Below are positions 28,090 to 37,448 of a stretch of DNA of 50,405 bases, piece by piece (the first letter of the stretch is position 1; every line of letters starts with the position of its first letter). The stretch spans positions 1 to 50,405 of the forward strand of contig JANYLA010000089.1 in NCBI GenBank assembly GCA_025361485.1. Direction: 5' to 3'. The notes beneath the pieces are model-generated. The model searched no databases and had not been told where the DNA came from. It saw only the letters and a program-made list of their open reading frames with translations. The stretch is from Bacteroidales bacterium. GTDB lineage: Bacteria > Bacteroidota > Bacteroidia > Bacteroidales > Tenuifilaceae. The translations under genes were made by a program, and so were the position numbers.

Positions 28090-28117
28090 GCACCGTCGGT
28101 TATTGGCGGTGCTTTTT
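28090..28117 (+). terminator. Intrinsic terminator of the T9SS module
   Basis: GCACCG (28090-28095) pairs with CGGTGC (28107-28112) and is followed directly by TTTTT. Confidence 0.8.
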
Positions 28118-28202
28118 ATTGATAGGAATAGATCCGTAGCTTTAATTTCAACTCTATATACTATATTTACCAAAAAGTTATAAATAAAATATTTTAAAAG
28201 AG

Positions 28203-29006
28203 ATGATACTAGCAACGATACACTGGAATGTAAACCCTGAAATTTTTCGCATTGGAAATTTTGCCATTCGTTACTATGGCGTTTTATGGGCGTTATCGTT
28301 TTATCTTGGATATTTGATTTTCAACCGATTCGTTAAGAAAGAAGGATTACCCGAAGATTTTCTCGATTCGCTAACGGTTTACACCGCAATAGGAACAATT
28401 GTTGGTGCAAGGCTTGGCCATTGTCTTTTCTATCAACCTGCAGATTACTTAAGTCATCCAATTGATATTCTCAAAATTTGGCAAGGAGGATTGGCTAGCC
28501 ACGGAGCTGCCGTTGGTATTATTACTGCAATATTCCTTTTTAGTCGTAAATGGAAGGTATCGTGGACATACGTTATGGATCGATTGGTTGTTACCGTTGC
28601 ACTAGCAGGATTCCTAATTCGTATTGGAAACCTCATGAACTCTGAGATTTATGGTGTTGAAACAAGTCTTCCTTGGGGTTTTGTTTTTGAACGGAAGCGT
28701 GAAATATTTCCAAAGCATCCAACCCAGCTTTATGAAGCGTTTATGTATCTGATCATCTTTGTAATTCTATATCTAGTGTATAATAAATCAAACTTTAAAC
28801 CTAAGCAAGGCGTGCTGTTCGGACTATTTCTTATTGGAGTATTCTTTTCAAGATTTGTTATTGAGTTTATTAAGGAGCCACAGGTTGAGTTTGAGAAATC
28901 GATGAGTCTAAATATGGGACAGTGGTTAAGTATCCCACTTGTGCTGGCTGGGATTGGATTTATCGCTTACGCGTACTACCAAAAAAGGAAAGAGCGCTAT
29001 AATTAG
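28203..29006 (+). CDS. lgt: Phosphatidylglycerol-prolipoprotein diacylglyceryl transferase
   Basis: Lgt adds diacylglycerol to the lipobox Cys of prolipoproteins in the inner membrane, the first step of lipoprotein maturation. The 267 aa product has seven hydrophobic segments, the family signature RIGNLMNSEIYG (140-151) with R140 and E148, and H100 in GGLASHGAAVG, matching the essential His, Arg and Glu of the E. coli enzyme. The length is typical. Lipoproteins encoded in this window (TlpA-like, Wza-like) would be its substrates. Confidence 0.95.
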   Translation: MILATIHWNVNPEIFRIGNFAIRYYGVLWALSFYLGYLIFNRFVKKEGLPEDFLDSLTVYTAIGTIVGARLGHCLFYQPADYLSHPIDILKIWQGGLASHGAAVGIITAIFLFSRKWKVSWTYVMDRLVVTVALAGFLIRIGNLMNSEIYGVETSLPWGFVFERKREIFPKHPTQLYEAFMYLIIFVILYLVYNKSNFKPKQGVLFGLFLIGVFFSRFVIEFIKEPQVEFEKSMSLNMGQWLSIPLVLAGIGFIAYAYYQKRKERYN

Positions 29007-29029
29007 TCCCGACCGAGTGCTTGGAAGCG

Positions 29030-30046
29030 TTATAATAAAATCTTTTTTTGAAATACTTCTCCGATAAACTTCACGGAATCAGATATTGGGGTAAATGAAA
29101 AGGCAATTTGTGTTTTTACTTTTTCGGAGGAGTAGAAAGTACTACTAAATGCAGAAGTTAAATTTTCGCGCGACACGACAGCACCTTTTCCGACGATGGT
29201 TCCAAGAATTTTAATAATAGGATAAGCTAAACTTAGCATCCATGGTTTAATTTCGAATCGTGGAGGTATTTTTCCAACGCTTTGCGCAATTTCAGTGAAA
29301 ACATCTTTATAGCTGAGGTTTTGCGAGTTTAAGATAAACCGTTCATTTTTAATTTCAAGATTGTTGGTCAGCAAAACCATTGCTTTTACTACATCTCGAA
29401 CATCAACGTAACCTGTTACTCCGTTGGTGTAGAATGGCATTCCTTTGGAAACACGATTGAAAAGCTGTCCGCTGCCCGAATTCCATCGTCCGGCTCCTAG
29501 AATAACCGAAGGATTTACAATTATAACCCTCAAACCTTGCTCTGCTCCGCGCCACACCTCCATTTCACCATAGAATTTACTTTTTGCGTAGGCGCTTTTT
29601 CCCTTAATTTTTGACCAAATGCACGTTTCATCAACCACTCCCTGCTCGTTTGCTTGGCCTAATGATGCAATAGAACTTACATGGCAAAGGGTTTTTACTC
29701 CATTCTGAACACAAGCATCAACAACATTTGCAGTTCCTCGAACATTGGTTTCGTTGATTAGCTGTGCATCTTTAGGATTAAACGAAACAACTGCACCAGT
29801 ATGGTACACCGTATCAACGCCTTTAGTTGCATTAACTAAAGCGGAGAAGTCGAGCAAATCAACATCAATCCACTCAATGAATTTTAGTAAATCATCGGGT
29901 TTTGGGGTATAAAGGGAAAATATTTTTCGGACAAAATCAACCGAAGAATTTGCGCGTTTGGTGGCCTTAACAGTATGACCCTGATTGGTAAGTTCAAAAA
30001 GAAGATGTGAGCCGGTTAGCCCTGTTCCTCCGGTTACAAGAATCAT
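29030..30046 (-). CDS. NAD(P)-dependent epimerase/dehydratase family protein (extended SDR)
   Basis: The 338 aa product starts with the Rossmann motif GGTGLTGSHL and has the active-site YAKSKFYGE (YxxxK) and a Ser in SSIAS. It resembles dihydroflavonol reductase-like and 3-beta-hydroxysteroid dehydrogenase-like SDRs. The substrate is unknown. It follows the split-barrel gene by 10 nt and converges on lgt. Confidence 0.82.
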   Translation of the reverse strand: MILVTGGTGLTGSHLLFELTNQGHTVKATKRANSSVDFVRKIFSLYTPKPDDLLKFIEWIDVDLLDFSALVNATKGVDTVYHTGAVVSFNPKDAQLINETNVRGTANVVDACVQNGVKTLCHVSSIASLGQANEQGVVDETCIWSKIKGKSAYAKSKFYGEMEVWRGAEQGLRVIIVNPSVILGAGRWNSGSGQLFNRVSKGMPFYTNGVTGYVDVRDVVKAMVLLTNNLEIKNERFILNSQNLSYKDVFTEIAQSVGKIPPRFEIKPWMLSLAYPIIKILGTIVGKGAVVSRENLTSAFSSTFYSSEKVKTQIAFSFTPISDSVKFIGEVFQKKILL

Positions 30047-30056
30047 TGCTTTTAGG

Positions 30057-30527
30057 TTAGTTTTGAAGGTTGATATTCTGGAACAAAAGATCTTTCTTCC
30101 AGATCAGCTTCTTTCCGAATCCAAGGCGGTTATCGGTCATTTTGATATATGTAAGATCTAATGTCCAAAGATGAGTATCCATAAGCAGTGCAATCGGGAA
30201 TCGTCTTAAGTAAGACATTTTTACCTTATCCAAAAAATCTCCCTTTGGCTCACTAATAATGCCTTGGAACTGAATCCCCTGTATTTTGCCCACAATCGAA
30301 GTTTCAAGAACAATACTACCCGCAACGTAAATATTATGACTTGCTTGGTGTATATGCTTTGTATCAAAATCTGAAGTGAAAACAAGGCTATTCTCTTCAG
30401 GTAGATATACGTAGAAACAGTTAGCGCACCAGGGCTCCTCTTCAAAGCTCGTGGCCAATGTTAGCACGTGATGTTTGTTGATAAAATCAACTATCCTTTT
30501 TTCGGGTGTATTCATTGTATCTATCAA
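30057..30527 (-). CDS. Pyridoxamine 5'-phosphate oxidase-like FMN split-barrel protein
   Basis: The 156 aa product has the FMN-binding split-barrel pattern (HHVLTLATSFEEEPWCANCFYVYLP..LVFTSDFDTKH..IYVAGSIV), similar to YhbP/PNPOx-like proteins. It probably binds FMN or a related flavin; a reaction cannot be assigned. ATG at 30515 (MNTPEKR) is an alternative start. It is cotranscribed with the SDR gene. Confidence 0.75.
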   Translation of the reverse strand: MIDTMNTPEKRIVDFINKHHVLTLATSFEEEPWCANCFYVYLPEENSLVFTSDFDTKHIHQASHNIYVAGSIVLETSIVGKIQGIQFQGIISEPKGDFLDKVKMSYLRRFPIALLMDTHLWTLDLTYIKMTDNRLGFGKKLIWKKDLLFQNINLQN

Positions 30528-30612
30528 AGATAGACAAAGGTAACAAATGGCGTGAAAATAAAATCACCCGAATCAAAAATCTCAAGTTAGAAAAAATGAT
30601 TACCATCAAAAC

Positions 30613-30643
30613 TTTGCTGTTTCGACCCAAAGGTCTATCTTTC
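30613..30643 (+). promoter_or_regulatory. Promoter of the VanZ-like gene
   Basis: TTTG (30613-30616), 19 nt, then TATCTTTC (30636-30643): the Bacteroidota -33/-7 pair at canonical spacing with one mismatch in the -7 box. Confidence 0.55.
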
Positions 30644-30667
30644 GCACATTATTAACCAAATATCACA

Positions 30668-31063
30668 ATGCGAAATTTCTGGAGTCGTCATTGGAAATCA
30701 ATTGTATGGGCAACATTTATACTGATTCTTTGCAGTATTCCGGGCAATCAGATCAATAAGGTTAAATTTATAGATATTCCACAGCTCGATAAATTTGTTC
30801 ACTTCTTTTTTTACTTCGTTTTCACCTTGTTATTAATCTCTGAAAACAATAAGCAAAGGCACTATAGAAAAGTTACTGTTGATTCAATTCTAATTGCAGC
30901 AACCATTTCGTTGAGCTATGGTGCGTTTATTGAAATAATGCAAAAGCTTGTAATGATCAATCGCGGGGCGGATATTTGGGATATGGTTGCCAATACTTTT
31001 GGATTTCTTGCTGCGGTTATCAGCTATCGCCAGGTGAATCGAATTACCGAAGGGTATATTTAG
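30668..31063 (+). CDS. VanZ family membrane protein
   Basis: The 131 aa product has about four membrane helices and the family pattern: LCSIPGNQI after helix 1, IPQLDKFVHFFFYFVFTLLL, GAFIEIMQKL and NRGADIWDMVANTFGFLAAV. The conserved DK.VHF and R.AD..D..AN elements are clear. The cellular function of such single-domain VanZ proteins is not settled. A heptamer array starts at its last base. Confidence 0.85.
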   Translation: MRNFWSRHWKSIVWATFILILCSIPGNQINKVKFIDIPQLDKFVHFFFYFVFTLLLISENNKQRHYRKVTVDSILIAATISLSYGAFIEIMQKLVMINRGADIWDMVANTFGFLAAVISYRQVNRITEGYI

Positions 31064-31093
31064 TTGACAGCTTACAGGTTTCAGTTGACAGTT
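31063..31093 (+). repeat. Heptamer array (solitary)
   Basis: Four in-phase 7-nt units ending in CA (GTTGACA, GCTTACA, GGTTTCA and again GTTGACA) directly behind the stop codon of the VanZ gene. Confidence 0.75.
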
Positions 31094-31232
31094 AAGGTAC
31101 AACTCCGATCCTAGAGCGCAGAAACCCCCTCCTTGCTTATTGCTATTTTTCAATGTATAAATCAATGGCGTTTAGTTAGCGTTTTTTTAATCAACCCTTC
31201 CAAGCCCGAAGGAATTTGGATGGTTTATTAAC

Positions 31233-31258
31233 CTAGCATAGTCCGCAGGACAGGCTAG
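31233..31258. repeat. Compound hairpin CTAGC-GTCC/GGAC-GCTAG
   Basis: CTAGC (31233-31237) and GCTAG (31254-31258) enclose GTCC (31241-31244) and GGAC (31248-31251) around a 3-nt loop. There is no T-tract. The role is unknown. Confidence 0.5.
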
Positions 31259-31327
31259 CGTTAAACTCTTTAACTAAACGACATTAAATCCTTAATCCGA
31301 AATCGAACAACAATCAACTTATTTTGT

Positions 31328-31335
31328 TAGATTTG
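31328..31335 (+). promoter_or_regulatory. -7 box of metK
   Basis: TAGATTTG fits TAnnTTTG. A start near 31342 places the riboswitch at the very 5' end of the transcript, as expected. Confidence 0.5.
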
Positions 31336-31355
31336 TACACTTGTTTTATTGACAA

Positions 31356-31405
31356 TGTGGAAAGATTTGACTGATTGCAACCACACAAAAAAAATGCTAA
31401 AACAG
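31356..31405 (+). ncRNA. SAM-II-type riboswitch upstream of metK
   Basis: The order of elements matches the SAM-II (metA motif) pseudoknot. P1 is TGTGG (31356-31360) with CCACA (31381-31385). Its loop carries GATTTGACTGATTGCAA, close to the SAM-II loop GAUUUAACCGUAUUGCAA. Downstream ATGCTAAAACAG matches the conserved GCUAAA strand. The pseudoknot pairs are visible: GCA (31377-31379) with TGC (31395-31397), and CTG (31371-31373) with CAG (31403-31405). The next gene makes the ligand, SAM. SAM-II is compact (about 50 nt), as here. The pseudoknot ends about 60 nt before the metK start, so how it acts on expression (translation or termination) is not clear. SAM-V is a related alternative. Confidence 0.85.
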
Positions 31406-31466
31406 AGCAAAGCTCCTAGCAATCGACAATCCTTTCCTGTTTATTAACCTTATTAAATAGAGAACA

Positions 31467-32726
31467 ATGGGATATTTATTTACATCCGAAAGCGTTTCGG
31501 AGGGGCACCCTGATAAGGTAGCCGACCAAATTTCAGATGCGTTACTCGATGAGTTTCTTCGTCAAGATCCTGATTCAAAGGTAGCCTGTGAAACCCTAGT
31601 AACAACTGGCTTAGTTGTACTTAGCGGTGAGGTTAAAACCAAAGCATACGTAGATGTTCAGGAGGTTGCTCGTAGGGTGATTCGACGCATTGGTTATACA
31701 AAGCACGAGTATCGTTTCGATTCTGAGTCATGTGCTGTTATTTCTAGCATTCATGAGCAATCACCCGATATTAATCAAGGAGTTGTTAGGGCCAATGAGG
31801 AAGATCAGGGTGCAGGCGATCAGGGAATGATGTTTGGGTATGCTTGCCGCGAAACCGATGAGTATATGCCGTTAACCCTTGTTTTATCGCATCTCTTACT
31901 CGTTGAACTGGCTAAAATTCGCCGTGAAGGTAAGCAGATGACCTATCTTCGCCCCGATGCTAAGAGCCAAGTAACCCTTGAGTATGATGATAAGAACAAC
32001 CCGTTAAGAATTCATACCATTGTTGTTTCAACTCAGCACGATGACTTTGATGAGGAGAAAACAATGCTTGCAAAAATAAAAGCCGACGTTCAAAACATCC
32101 TTATCCCAAGAACCATTGCGCTATTTCCTGAAAGAGTTCAAAAACTCTTCAAGAATGACTTTATCCTTCACGTTAACCCAACCGGAAAGTTTGTAATCGG
32201 TGGGCCACATGGCGATACTGGATTAACAGGCAGAAAAATTATTGTTGATACTTACGGCGGAAAAGGAGCACATGGTGGTGGAGCTTTCTCGGGGAAAGAT
32301 TCATCAAAAGTTGACCGTTCTGCAGCTTATGCTGCTCGTCATATTGCCAAAAATCTTGTTGCTGCTGGAGTAGCCGATGAAATTTTAGTTCAGGTTGCCT
32401 ATGCAATTGGCGTTGCTCAGCCTGTCGGTTTATTCGTAAATACTTACGGATCAGCAAAGGTCAGCTTGTCCGATGGTGATATTGCAAAAAAAATCGATGG
32501 GCTTTTCGATATGCGCCCTGCCGCAATCGTTAAGCGTTTTGGCTTGAAAAATCCGATTTTCGAAGAAACGGCAATGTATGGGCACATGGGACGTGTTCCT
32601 CAAAAGGTTAAGGCCAAATTTACCGAACCTGGTAATGGTGGTAAATCCTATGAGAAAGAGGTTGAACTATTTACATGGGAGAAGTTAGACTATGTTGATA
32701 AAATCAAGTCCACATTTGGTTTATAA
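31467..32726 (+). CDS. metK: S-adenosylmethionine synthetase
   Basis: MetK makes SAM from methionine and ATP. The 419 aa product has [13 protein letters not shown] (13-25), [12 protein letters not shown] with the methionine/ATP site, and the P-loop-like [15 protein letters not shown]. It is longer than the E. coli enzyme (384 aa), in line with Bacteroidota homologues. A SAM-binding riboswitch precedes it, which implies feedback by its own product. Confidence 0.97.
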   Translation: MGYLFTSESVSEGHPDKVADQISDALLDEFLRQDPDSKVACETLVTTGLVVLSGEVKTKAYVDVQEVARRVIRRIGYTKHEYRFDSESCAVISSIHEQSPDINQGVVRANEEDQGAGDQGMMFGYACRETDEYMPLTLVLSHLLLVELAKIRREGKQMTYLRPDAKSQVTLEYDDKNNPLRIHTIVVSTQHDDFDEEKTMLAKIKADVQNILIPRTIALFPERVQKLFKNDFILHVNPTGKFVIGGPHGDTGLTGRKIIVDTYGGKGAHGGGAFSGKDSSKVDRSAAYAARHIAKNLVAAGVADEILVQVAYAIGVAQPVGLFVNTYGSAKVSLSDGDIAKKIDGLFDMRPAAIVKRFGLKNPIFEETAMYGHMGRVPQKVKAKFTEPGNGGKSYEKEVELFTWEKLDYVDKIKSTFGL

Positions 32727-32754
32727 ACTACATTTTAAATAGCAGAAAAATTTT

Positions 32755-32839
32755 AACCACAAAGGACTCAAAGGAGGCACAACGTTCGCAGAGAAAATTC
32801 TTTGTGTTCTTAGTGATGAACTTTGTGACCTTTGTGGTT
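32755..32839. repeat. Long palindromic element with about 9-bp periodic arms
   Basis: AACCACAAAGG (32755-32765) pairs with CCTTTGTGGTT (32829-32839). Words such as CACAAAG and CTTTGTG recur along the arms. Located between metK and gldA. Confidence 0.75.
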
Positions 32840-32899
32840 TCTTTTTTTAAGGATTCTTTTAGGCTATCTATAGCCATCCTACAAGAAGTAAAAAAATGT

Positions 32900-32907
32900 T
32901 AGGTTTG
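32900..32907 (+). promoter_or_regulatory. -7 box of gldA
   Basis: TAGGTTTG fits TAnnTTTG and ends 21 nt before the ATG at 32929. Confidence 0.5.
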
Positions 32908-32928
32908 TAATAACTTTTCTTTCTCACC

Positions 32929-33846
32929 ATGTCGATTAAAGTTTCAAATATTACCAAGGAGTATGGTCTCCAAAAGGCACTCGATGATGTTTCGTTCGAG
33001 GTGCAATCGGGCAATGTAGTTGGTTTTCTTGGTCCGAACGGAGCTGGTAAATCAACCATGATGAAGATTATTACCGGCTTTATTCCGCAATCGGCTGGTA
33101 TGGTTGAGGTGAATGGGATAACTATTGATAATCAGGAAACGGATATTCGAAAGGATATTGGATATCTACCCGAAAACAATCCGCTATACACCGACCTCTA
33201 TGTAAAGGAGTACCTAACCTTTGTGGCAAATATTTACCATCTTGGCAAGAGCACGAATAAACGGGTTGGCGAGCTTATTGAGCTAACCGGAATCGGGAAC
33301 GAGCAGAATAAGAAAATCGGATCTCTTTCGAAGGGTTACAGACAAAGGGTTGGCTTAGCGCAAGCGCTAATTCATAATCCAAGCGTGTTGATCCTAGATG
33401 AACCGACAAGCGGGTTAGACCCAAATCAGATTGTTGAAATCAGAAAATTGATTAAGGATATCGGAAGAGAAAAAACCGTGCTGCTATCTACACATATCAT
33501 GCAGGAGGTTGAAGCGATTTGTCAGAAAATCATTATCATCCATAAGGGCAAAATCGTGGCCGATGGTTCAACTCAAGAGATAATCGCTCAAACATCGGTC
33601 AAAGGGTTATCCGTTCTGGTTGAATTTATTGAACCGGTAAATCAAGAGGTGCTTAAAAGAATAAAAGATATTTCGGAGATAACAATGCTTGGTAAAAATA
33701 CCTGGTTATTATCATCAAAAACACAAAAGGACATCAGACCAGAGATATTTCGTTTTGCAGTGGAACATGGGTTAACGATAATAACCATGCAGCAAAAAGG
33801 CCAACAGCTTGAGGAGATTTTTCAATCGTTAACAAATCAGAATTAA
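32929..33846 (+). CDS. gldA: ABC transporter ATPase, GldA-like
   Basis: The 305 aa product has Walker A GPNGAGKST (35-43), the Q-loop region YLPENNPLY, ABC signature LSKGYRQRVG, Walker B VLILDEP and switch STH. The sequence around the signature and the YLPENNPLYTDLYVKEYL segment match GldA, the ATPase of the GldAFG transporter of gliding Bacteroidota. The partner membrane genes gldF and gldG are not adjacent here, so a general ABC-2 export role is also possible. Confidence 0.82.
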   Translation: MSIKVSNITKEYGLQKALDDVSFEVQSGNVVGFLGPNGAGKSTMMKIITGFIPQSAGMVEVNGITIDNQETDIRKDIGYLPENNPLYTDLYVKEYLTFVANIYHLGKSTNKRVGELIELTGIGNEQNKKIGSLSKGYRQRVGLAQALIHNPSVLILDEPTSGLDPNQIVEIRKLIKDIGREKTVLLSTHIMQEVEAICQKIIIIHKGKIVADGSTQEIIAQTSVKGLSVLVEFIEPVNQEVLKRIKDISEITMLGKNTWLLSSKTQKDIRPEIFRFAVEHGLTIITMQQKGQQLEEIFQSLTNQN

Positions 33847-33908
33847 TTATTATACCATTGAAGAAAAATTGATAACTTACGGAAACCAAATCATCAATAA
33901 AATTAATT

Positions 33909-34823
33909 ATGGAGAGTCAGGAAAATAATGTAACGGAAAACGCCCCCGCAGGAAAATCGAAAGCGGTTGTTTTTCTGTCGTTTTTAATTGTAATACTCGT
34001 TGTCGTTCTTGCCGTTTTAGGATGGATGTACAATCAAAAGGTTAAGGATTCGGAGGATATTCAAACAATGCTTACCTCCGAAAAGGATTCAATTACCCGC
34101 AACCTTAAAGGATTGATGACCGATTACAAATCGCTTGAAACAACTAACGATTCGATAAACCAAAAGCTTCAATCTGAACAGGATCGGGTTAAAAAATTGT
34201 ACTCCCAAATCCAATCGGAGAGGAACATCAGCTACACAAAAATTAAAGAGTATCAGCGGGAGCTTGGAACCCTAAGGACTATTATGAAAGACCTACTCCA
34301 CGATGTTGACTCGTTGAATGCCATGAACCAACAGCTAATTGCTGAAAATGTAAAGGTTAAAGAGGAGGCCTCGACTGCTAAAAAGACGGTTAAAGAGCTT
34401 GAGCAAAAAACCGAGGAGCTGAATACTCAGGTTGAGAAAGGTTCAGTAATTAAAGCCCGTAGCATTGTTGCCATGGCGGTTAGCCGCAAAGGGAATGAGG
34501 TTACCCGTGCCCGACGGGTTGAGAAAATTCGTGTATGCTTTACCCTATCTGAGAATGCGATTGCAAAAGCAGGTGTTCGAGATGCATACATCAGAATACT
34601 CGGTCCCGATCAGTTTATCCTTGCAAAAGCAGAAACCGATCTTTTCGATTTTCAGGGAGAAAAAATTGTCTTTTCGGCTAAGCGCGAGGTTGATTACCAA
34701 AATCAAGATATCGACCTTTGTATTTTTTATGATAATAAAGGTGAATTGGTAGCAGGTAAATATCAGGCAACCGTTTATGTTGATGGTATTCAAGTTGGAA
34801 ATGCTGATTTTACTCTTAAATAA
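33909..34823 (+). CDS. Membrane-anchored coiled-coil protein, conserved in Bacteroidota
   Basis: The 304 aa product has a short cytoplasmic N-terminus, one membrane helix (about 19-40), a long coiled coil (about 45-185, with regular Leu/Ile heptads and many Glu/Lys) and a C-terminal beta-rich domain (about 195-304, VRDAYIRILGPDQFILAK and GKYQATVYVDG). The C-domain looks like an immunoglobulin-type fold exposed to the periplasm. I recognise the plan but no named function. Confidence 0.6.
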   Translation: MESQENNVTENAPAGKSKAVVFLSFLIVILVVVLAVLGWMYNQKVKDSEDIQTMLTSEKDSITRNLKGLMTDYKSLETTNDSINQKLQSEQDRVKKLYSQIQSERNISYTKIKEYQRELGTLRTIMKDLLHDVDSLNAMNQQLIAENVKVKEEASTAKKTVKELEQKTEELNTQVEKGSVIKARSIVAMAVSRKGNEVTRARRVEKIRVCFTLSENAIAKAGVRDAYIRILGPDQFILAKAETDLFDFQGEKIVFSAKREVDYQNQDIDLCIFYDNKGELVAGKYQATVYVDGIQVGNADFTLK

Positions 34824-34847
34824 AAGACTTTGTTCAAGAAAAAGAAA

Positions 34848-34869
34848 GGGGCATTGATGCCCCTTTTTT
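34848..34869. terminator. Bidirectional intrinsic terminator
   Basis: GGGGCATTGATGCCCC (34848-34863) followed by TTTTTT, with an A-rich left flank, between the converging coiled-coil and ispD genes. Confidence 0.85.
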
Positions 34870-35548
34870 ATTTGCCGCTGTTAATTAAAACCTCAGCAAT
34901 TGTAAGATCCAACAGATTAGTAATTTTTATATTCTCCCGATTCCCCTCAACAAGATGAATTGTTTCTCCTGAAAACTCTGCCACCGAAGCATCATCGGTA
35001 AAGGATGGTTGCCAATTCGCTTCGTAACCCTTTTTAATGATCGATGCTTTAAAAACTTGTGGGGTTTGGACTAGCGATACTTTTTCGCGATCGAAAGGGT
35101 AGGTACTCAAATTTTCAGAGAGCCGAATCGATTCAACTGGCTTAATAACAGGAATAGCATTACCAAATTGAGCTGCAGCAACAAAACAATTTTCAATTAC
35201 ATCAGATGAAACGAGCGGACGAACGCCATCGTGGATTGCCACTAAAGCATCCATATTATTAACCATTGCCAACCCATTGCTTACAGAACTGAAACGGGTT
35301 TCGCCCCCTTTTATAATGGAATGAGGGATATTGAAGTTGTGTCTTTTACATAAATCAGACCAGAGGTCAATCTGCGATTCGGGAAGGACTAAAATAATCT
35401 CCGTAATAGATGAAATACTCCCAAATACATTTAGCGTATGCATTAGTATTGGTTTTCCGTTAAGAGTTAGGAATTGTTTAGGAATATCCGTACCCATTCT
35501 CGATCCAGCACCTCCAGCAACAATGATTACAATTCTATCAGAATTCAT
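34868..35548 (-). CDS. ispD: 2-C-methyl-D-erythritol 4-phosphate cytidylyltransferase
   Basis: IspD transfers CMP to MEP in the isoprenoid (MEP) pathway. The 226 aa product has the nucleotide-binding motif VAGGAGSRMGTDIPKQF at the N-terminus, HDGVRPLVS in the middle and SFTDDASVAE near the end, all characteristic of IspD. The length is typical. It stands alone. Confidence 0.95.
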   Translation of the reverse strand: MNSDRIVIIVAGGAGSRMGTDIPKQFLTLNGKPILMHTLNVFGSISSITEIILVLPESQIDLWSDLCKRHNFNIPHSIIKGGETRFSSVSNGLAMVNNMDALVAIHDGVRPLVSSDVIENCFVAAAQFGNAIPVIKPVESIRLSENLSTYPFDREKVSLVQTPQVFKASIIKKGYEANWQPSFTDDASVAEFSGETIHLVEGNRENIKITNLLDLTIAEVLINSGK

Positions 35549-35682
35549 TTTGTAATTAAAAGAGTTTTGGGAAAGTTAAGAAAAAGAATCTTCTTTTGAG
35601 ATGCTTTTTATGCATAACACCTATATCAACCAAACACATCTATCTTTATCGTGCTTTAAAAATTTATTGAATTGAAATTTTT

Positions 35683-35690
35683 TACATTTG
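35683..35690 (+). promoter_or_regulatory. -7 box of the acyl-CoA synthetase pair
   Basis: TACATTTG fits TAnnTTTG, 81 nt before the ATG at 35772. Confidence 0.4.
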
Positions 35691-35771
35691 CATTTGGGAT
35701 CGATGACAAAACAATAAATAGTATTTATAATGCTCTCTGGCTTAAATTATTAACCTTTAACGGGCGACTGT

Positions 35772-37433
35772 ATGGATAAGAGTTTCATCAAGTTTTTTGA
35801 GGACAGCGTTAAACAAAACTGGGACCTACCCGCCTTTACCGACTACCAAGGAACAACACTTACCTATGCTGATGTAGCACGAAAGATAGAGAAAATCCAC
35901 ATTATCTTTGAGAAAACAGGAATTCAGAAAGGTGATAAAATAGCCCTTATCGGCAAAAACTCATCAACTTGGGCCGTAGCATTTATTGCTACGGTTAGCT
36001 ACGGAGCCGTACTTGTTCCCATTCTTCACGACTTTAAGCCCGATAATGTACATCATATTGTTAATCATTCCGATGCTAGAGTATTATTTGCAGGCGATAG
36101 TATATGGGAAAACCTTAACGAATCGCACATGCGCGGTGTTAAGTGTATCATTTCGTTAACCGATTTTTCGATTCTCCACGAGAACACCCCTTTCTCGGTT
36201 AAGGAGATTCGGAATAAAGTTAAAGAGCTATTTGAGGAGAAATATCCAAACGGGTTAACCCCTCAAATGATTTCGTACCATAAAGATCAACCCGAAGAGT
36301 TAGCGTTGATTAATTATACATCAGGAACATCAGGCTTCTCAAAGGGTGTGATGCTTCCTTATAGGAGTTTATGGAGCAATATGGTTTTTGCCAAAGGGGT
36401 AATCCCGTTAAAGCCTGGCGATAATATGGTATCGATATTGCCACTTGCGCATGCCTACGGAGCGGCATTTGAATTTTTGTTTCAGTTTACAGTGGGTTGT
36501 CACATCCATTTTCTCACTAGAACTCCTTCCCCAAAGATTATTCTTGATGCCTTTGCCGAAATCCGTCCCCGCGTTGTATTGGCTGTTCCGCTAATTATCG
36601 AAAAGATTTATCGAAAAAGCGTATTGGATGCGCTTAAGCGACCATCGCTTCGGATTTTACTTAAAGTGCCTATCATCGATCGCAGGATTCTTAACAAGAT
36701 AAAGCAAAAGCTGACCAAGGTATTCGGCGACAATTTTATCGAGGTTATCATTGGCGGTGCGGCTCTCAACCCCGAGGTTGAGCTGTTTCTCCGCAATATT
36801 GGCTTTCGGTATACTGTTGGTTATGGGATGACCGAATGTGGGCCAATAATAACCTATGATTCATGGAAAACCAATCGTTTACATTCGCCGGGGAAGGTGG
36901 TTGTGAATATGGAGATCAAGATTGATTCCCCCGATCCTGAAAATGTGGTAGGTGAAATACTTGTAAAAGGTGCGAATGTAATGCTTGGTTATTATAAAAA
37001 CGAGGAGGCAACCAAACAGGTCTTTGATGCCGATGGCTGGTTACACACAGGCGATTTAGGAGTAATCGACAAAGATGGATACCTCTACATTAAAGGTCGA
37101 AGCAAAAATATGATTCTTGGAGCAAGCGGACAGAACATTTACCCCGAAGAGATAGAAGCACGCATAAATAATCTGTCATTCGTACAAGAGTCGCTTGTTG
37201 TTGAGCAGAATAAAAAGCTCATTGCGCTTATATTTCCCGATTTTGATGCGGCCGATAAGGCGGGTTATTCAAACGAAGATCTTGAGCGTGTTATAGAAAC
37301 CAATCGGGTTGAGATAAATAAGGTCCTTCCTTCTTTCTGTCAGATAACCAAAGTAAAGCTCTACCCCGAGGAGTTCGAAAAAACGCCAAAAAAGAGCATC
37401 AAGCGATTTTTATATCAATTATCACAAAATTAA
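35772..37433 (+). CDS. Long-chain acyl-CoA synthetase (AMP-binding), copy 1
   Basis: The 553 aa product is an ANL-superfamily adenylate-forming enzyme. Motifs in order: P-loop YTSGTSGFSKG (182-192), GYGMTECGP (A5), GWLHTGDLG (A7), KGRSKNMIL (A8) and the C-terminal Lys in KTPKKSIKRFLY (A10). It should activate fatty acids to acyl-CoA or acyl-AMP at the inner face of the membrane. A closely related copy follows after a palindromic repeat. Confidence 0.88.
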   Translation: MDKSFIKFFEDSVKQNWDLPAFTDYQGTTLTYADVARKIEKIHIIFEKTGIQKGDKIALIGKNSSTWAVAFIATVSYGAVLVPILHDFKPDNVHHIVNHSDARVLFAGDSIWENLNESHMRGVKCIISLTDFSILHENTPFSVKEIRNKVKELFEEKYPNGLTPQMISYHKDQPEELALINYTSGTSGFSKGVMLPYRSLWSNMVFAKGVIPLKPGDNMVSILPLAHAYGAAFEFLFQFTVGCHIHFLTRTPSPKIILDAFAEIRPRVVLAVPLIIEKIYRKSVLDALKRPSLRILLKVPIIDRRILNKIKQKLTKVFGDNFIEVIIGGAALNPEVELFLRNIGFRYTVGYGMTECGPIITYDSWKTNRLHSPGKVVVNMEIKIDSPDPENVVGEILVKGANVMLGYYKNEEATKQVFDADGWLHTGDLGVIDKDGYLYIKGRSKNMILGASGQNIYPEEIEARINNLSFVQESLVVEQNKKLIALIFPDFDAADKAGYSNEDLERVIETNRVEINKVLPSFCQITKVKLYPEEFEKTPKKSIKRFLYQLSQN

Positions 37434-37448
37434 TAAGTAGAAAAACCT

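Larger units (their letters stand above)
31064..31466. other. Gap with repeats and the metK leader
   Basis: No protein gene is seen in these 403 nt. They hold the heptamer array at 31063-31093, a compound hairpin at 31233-31258, a -7 box at 31328 and the riboswitch at 31356-31405. Confidence 0.6.
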
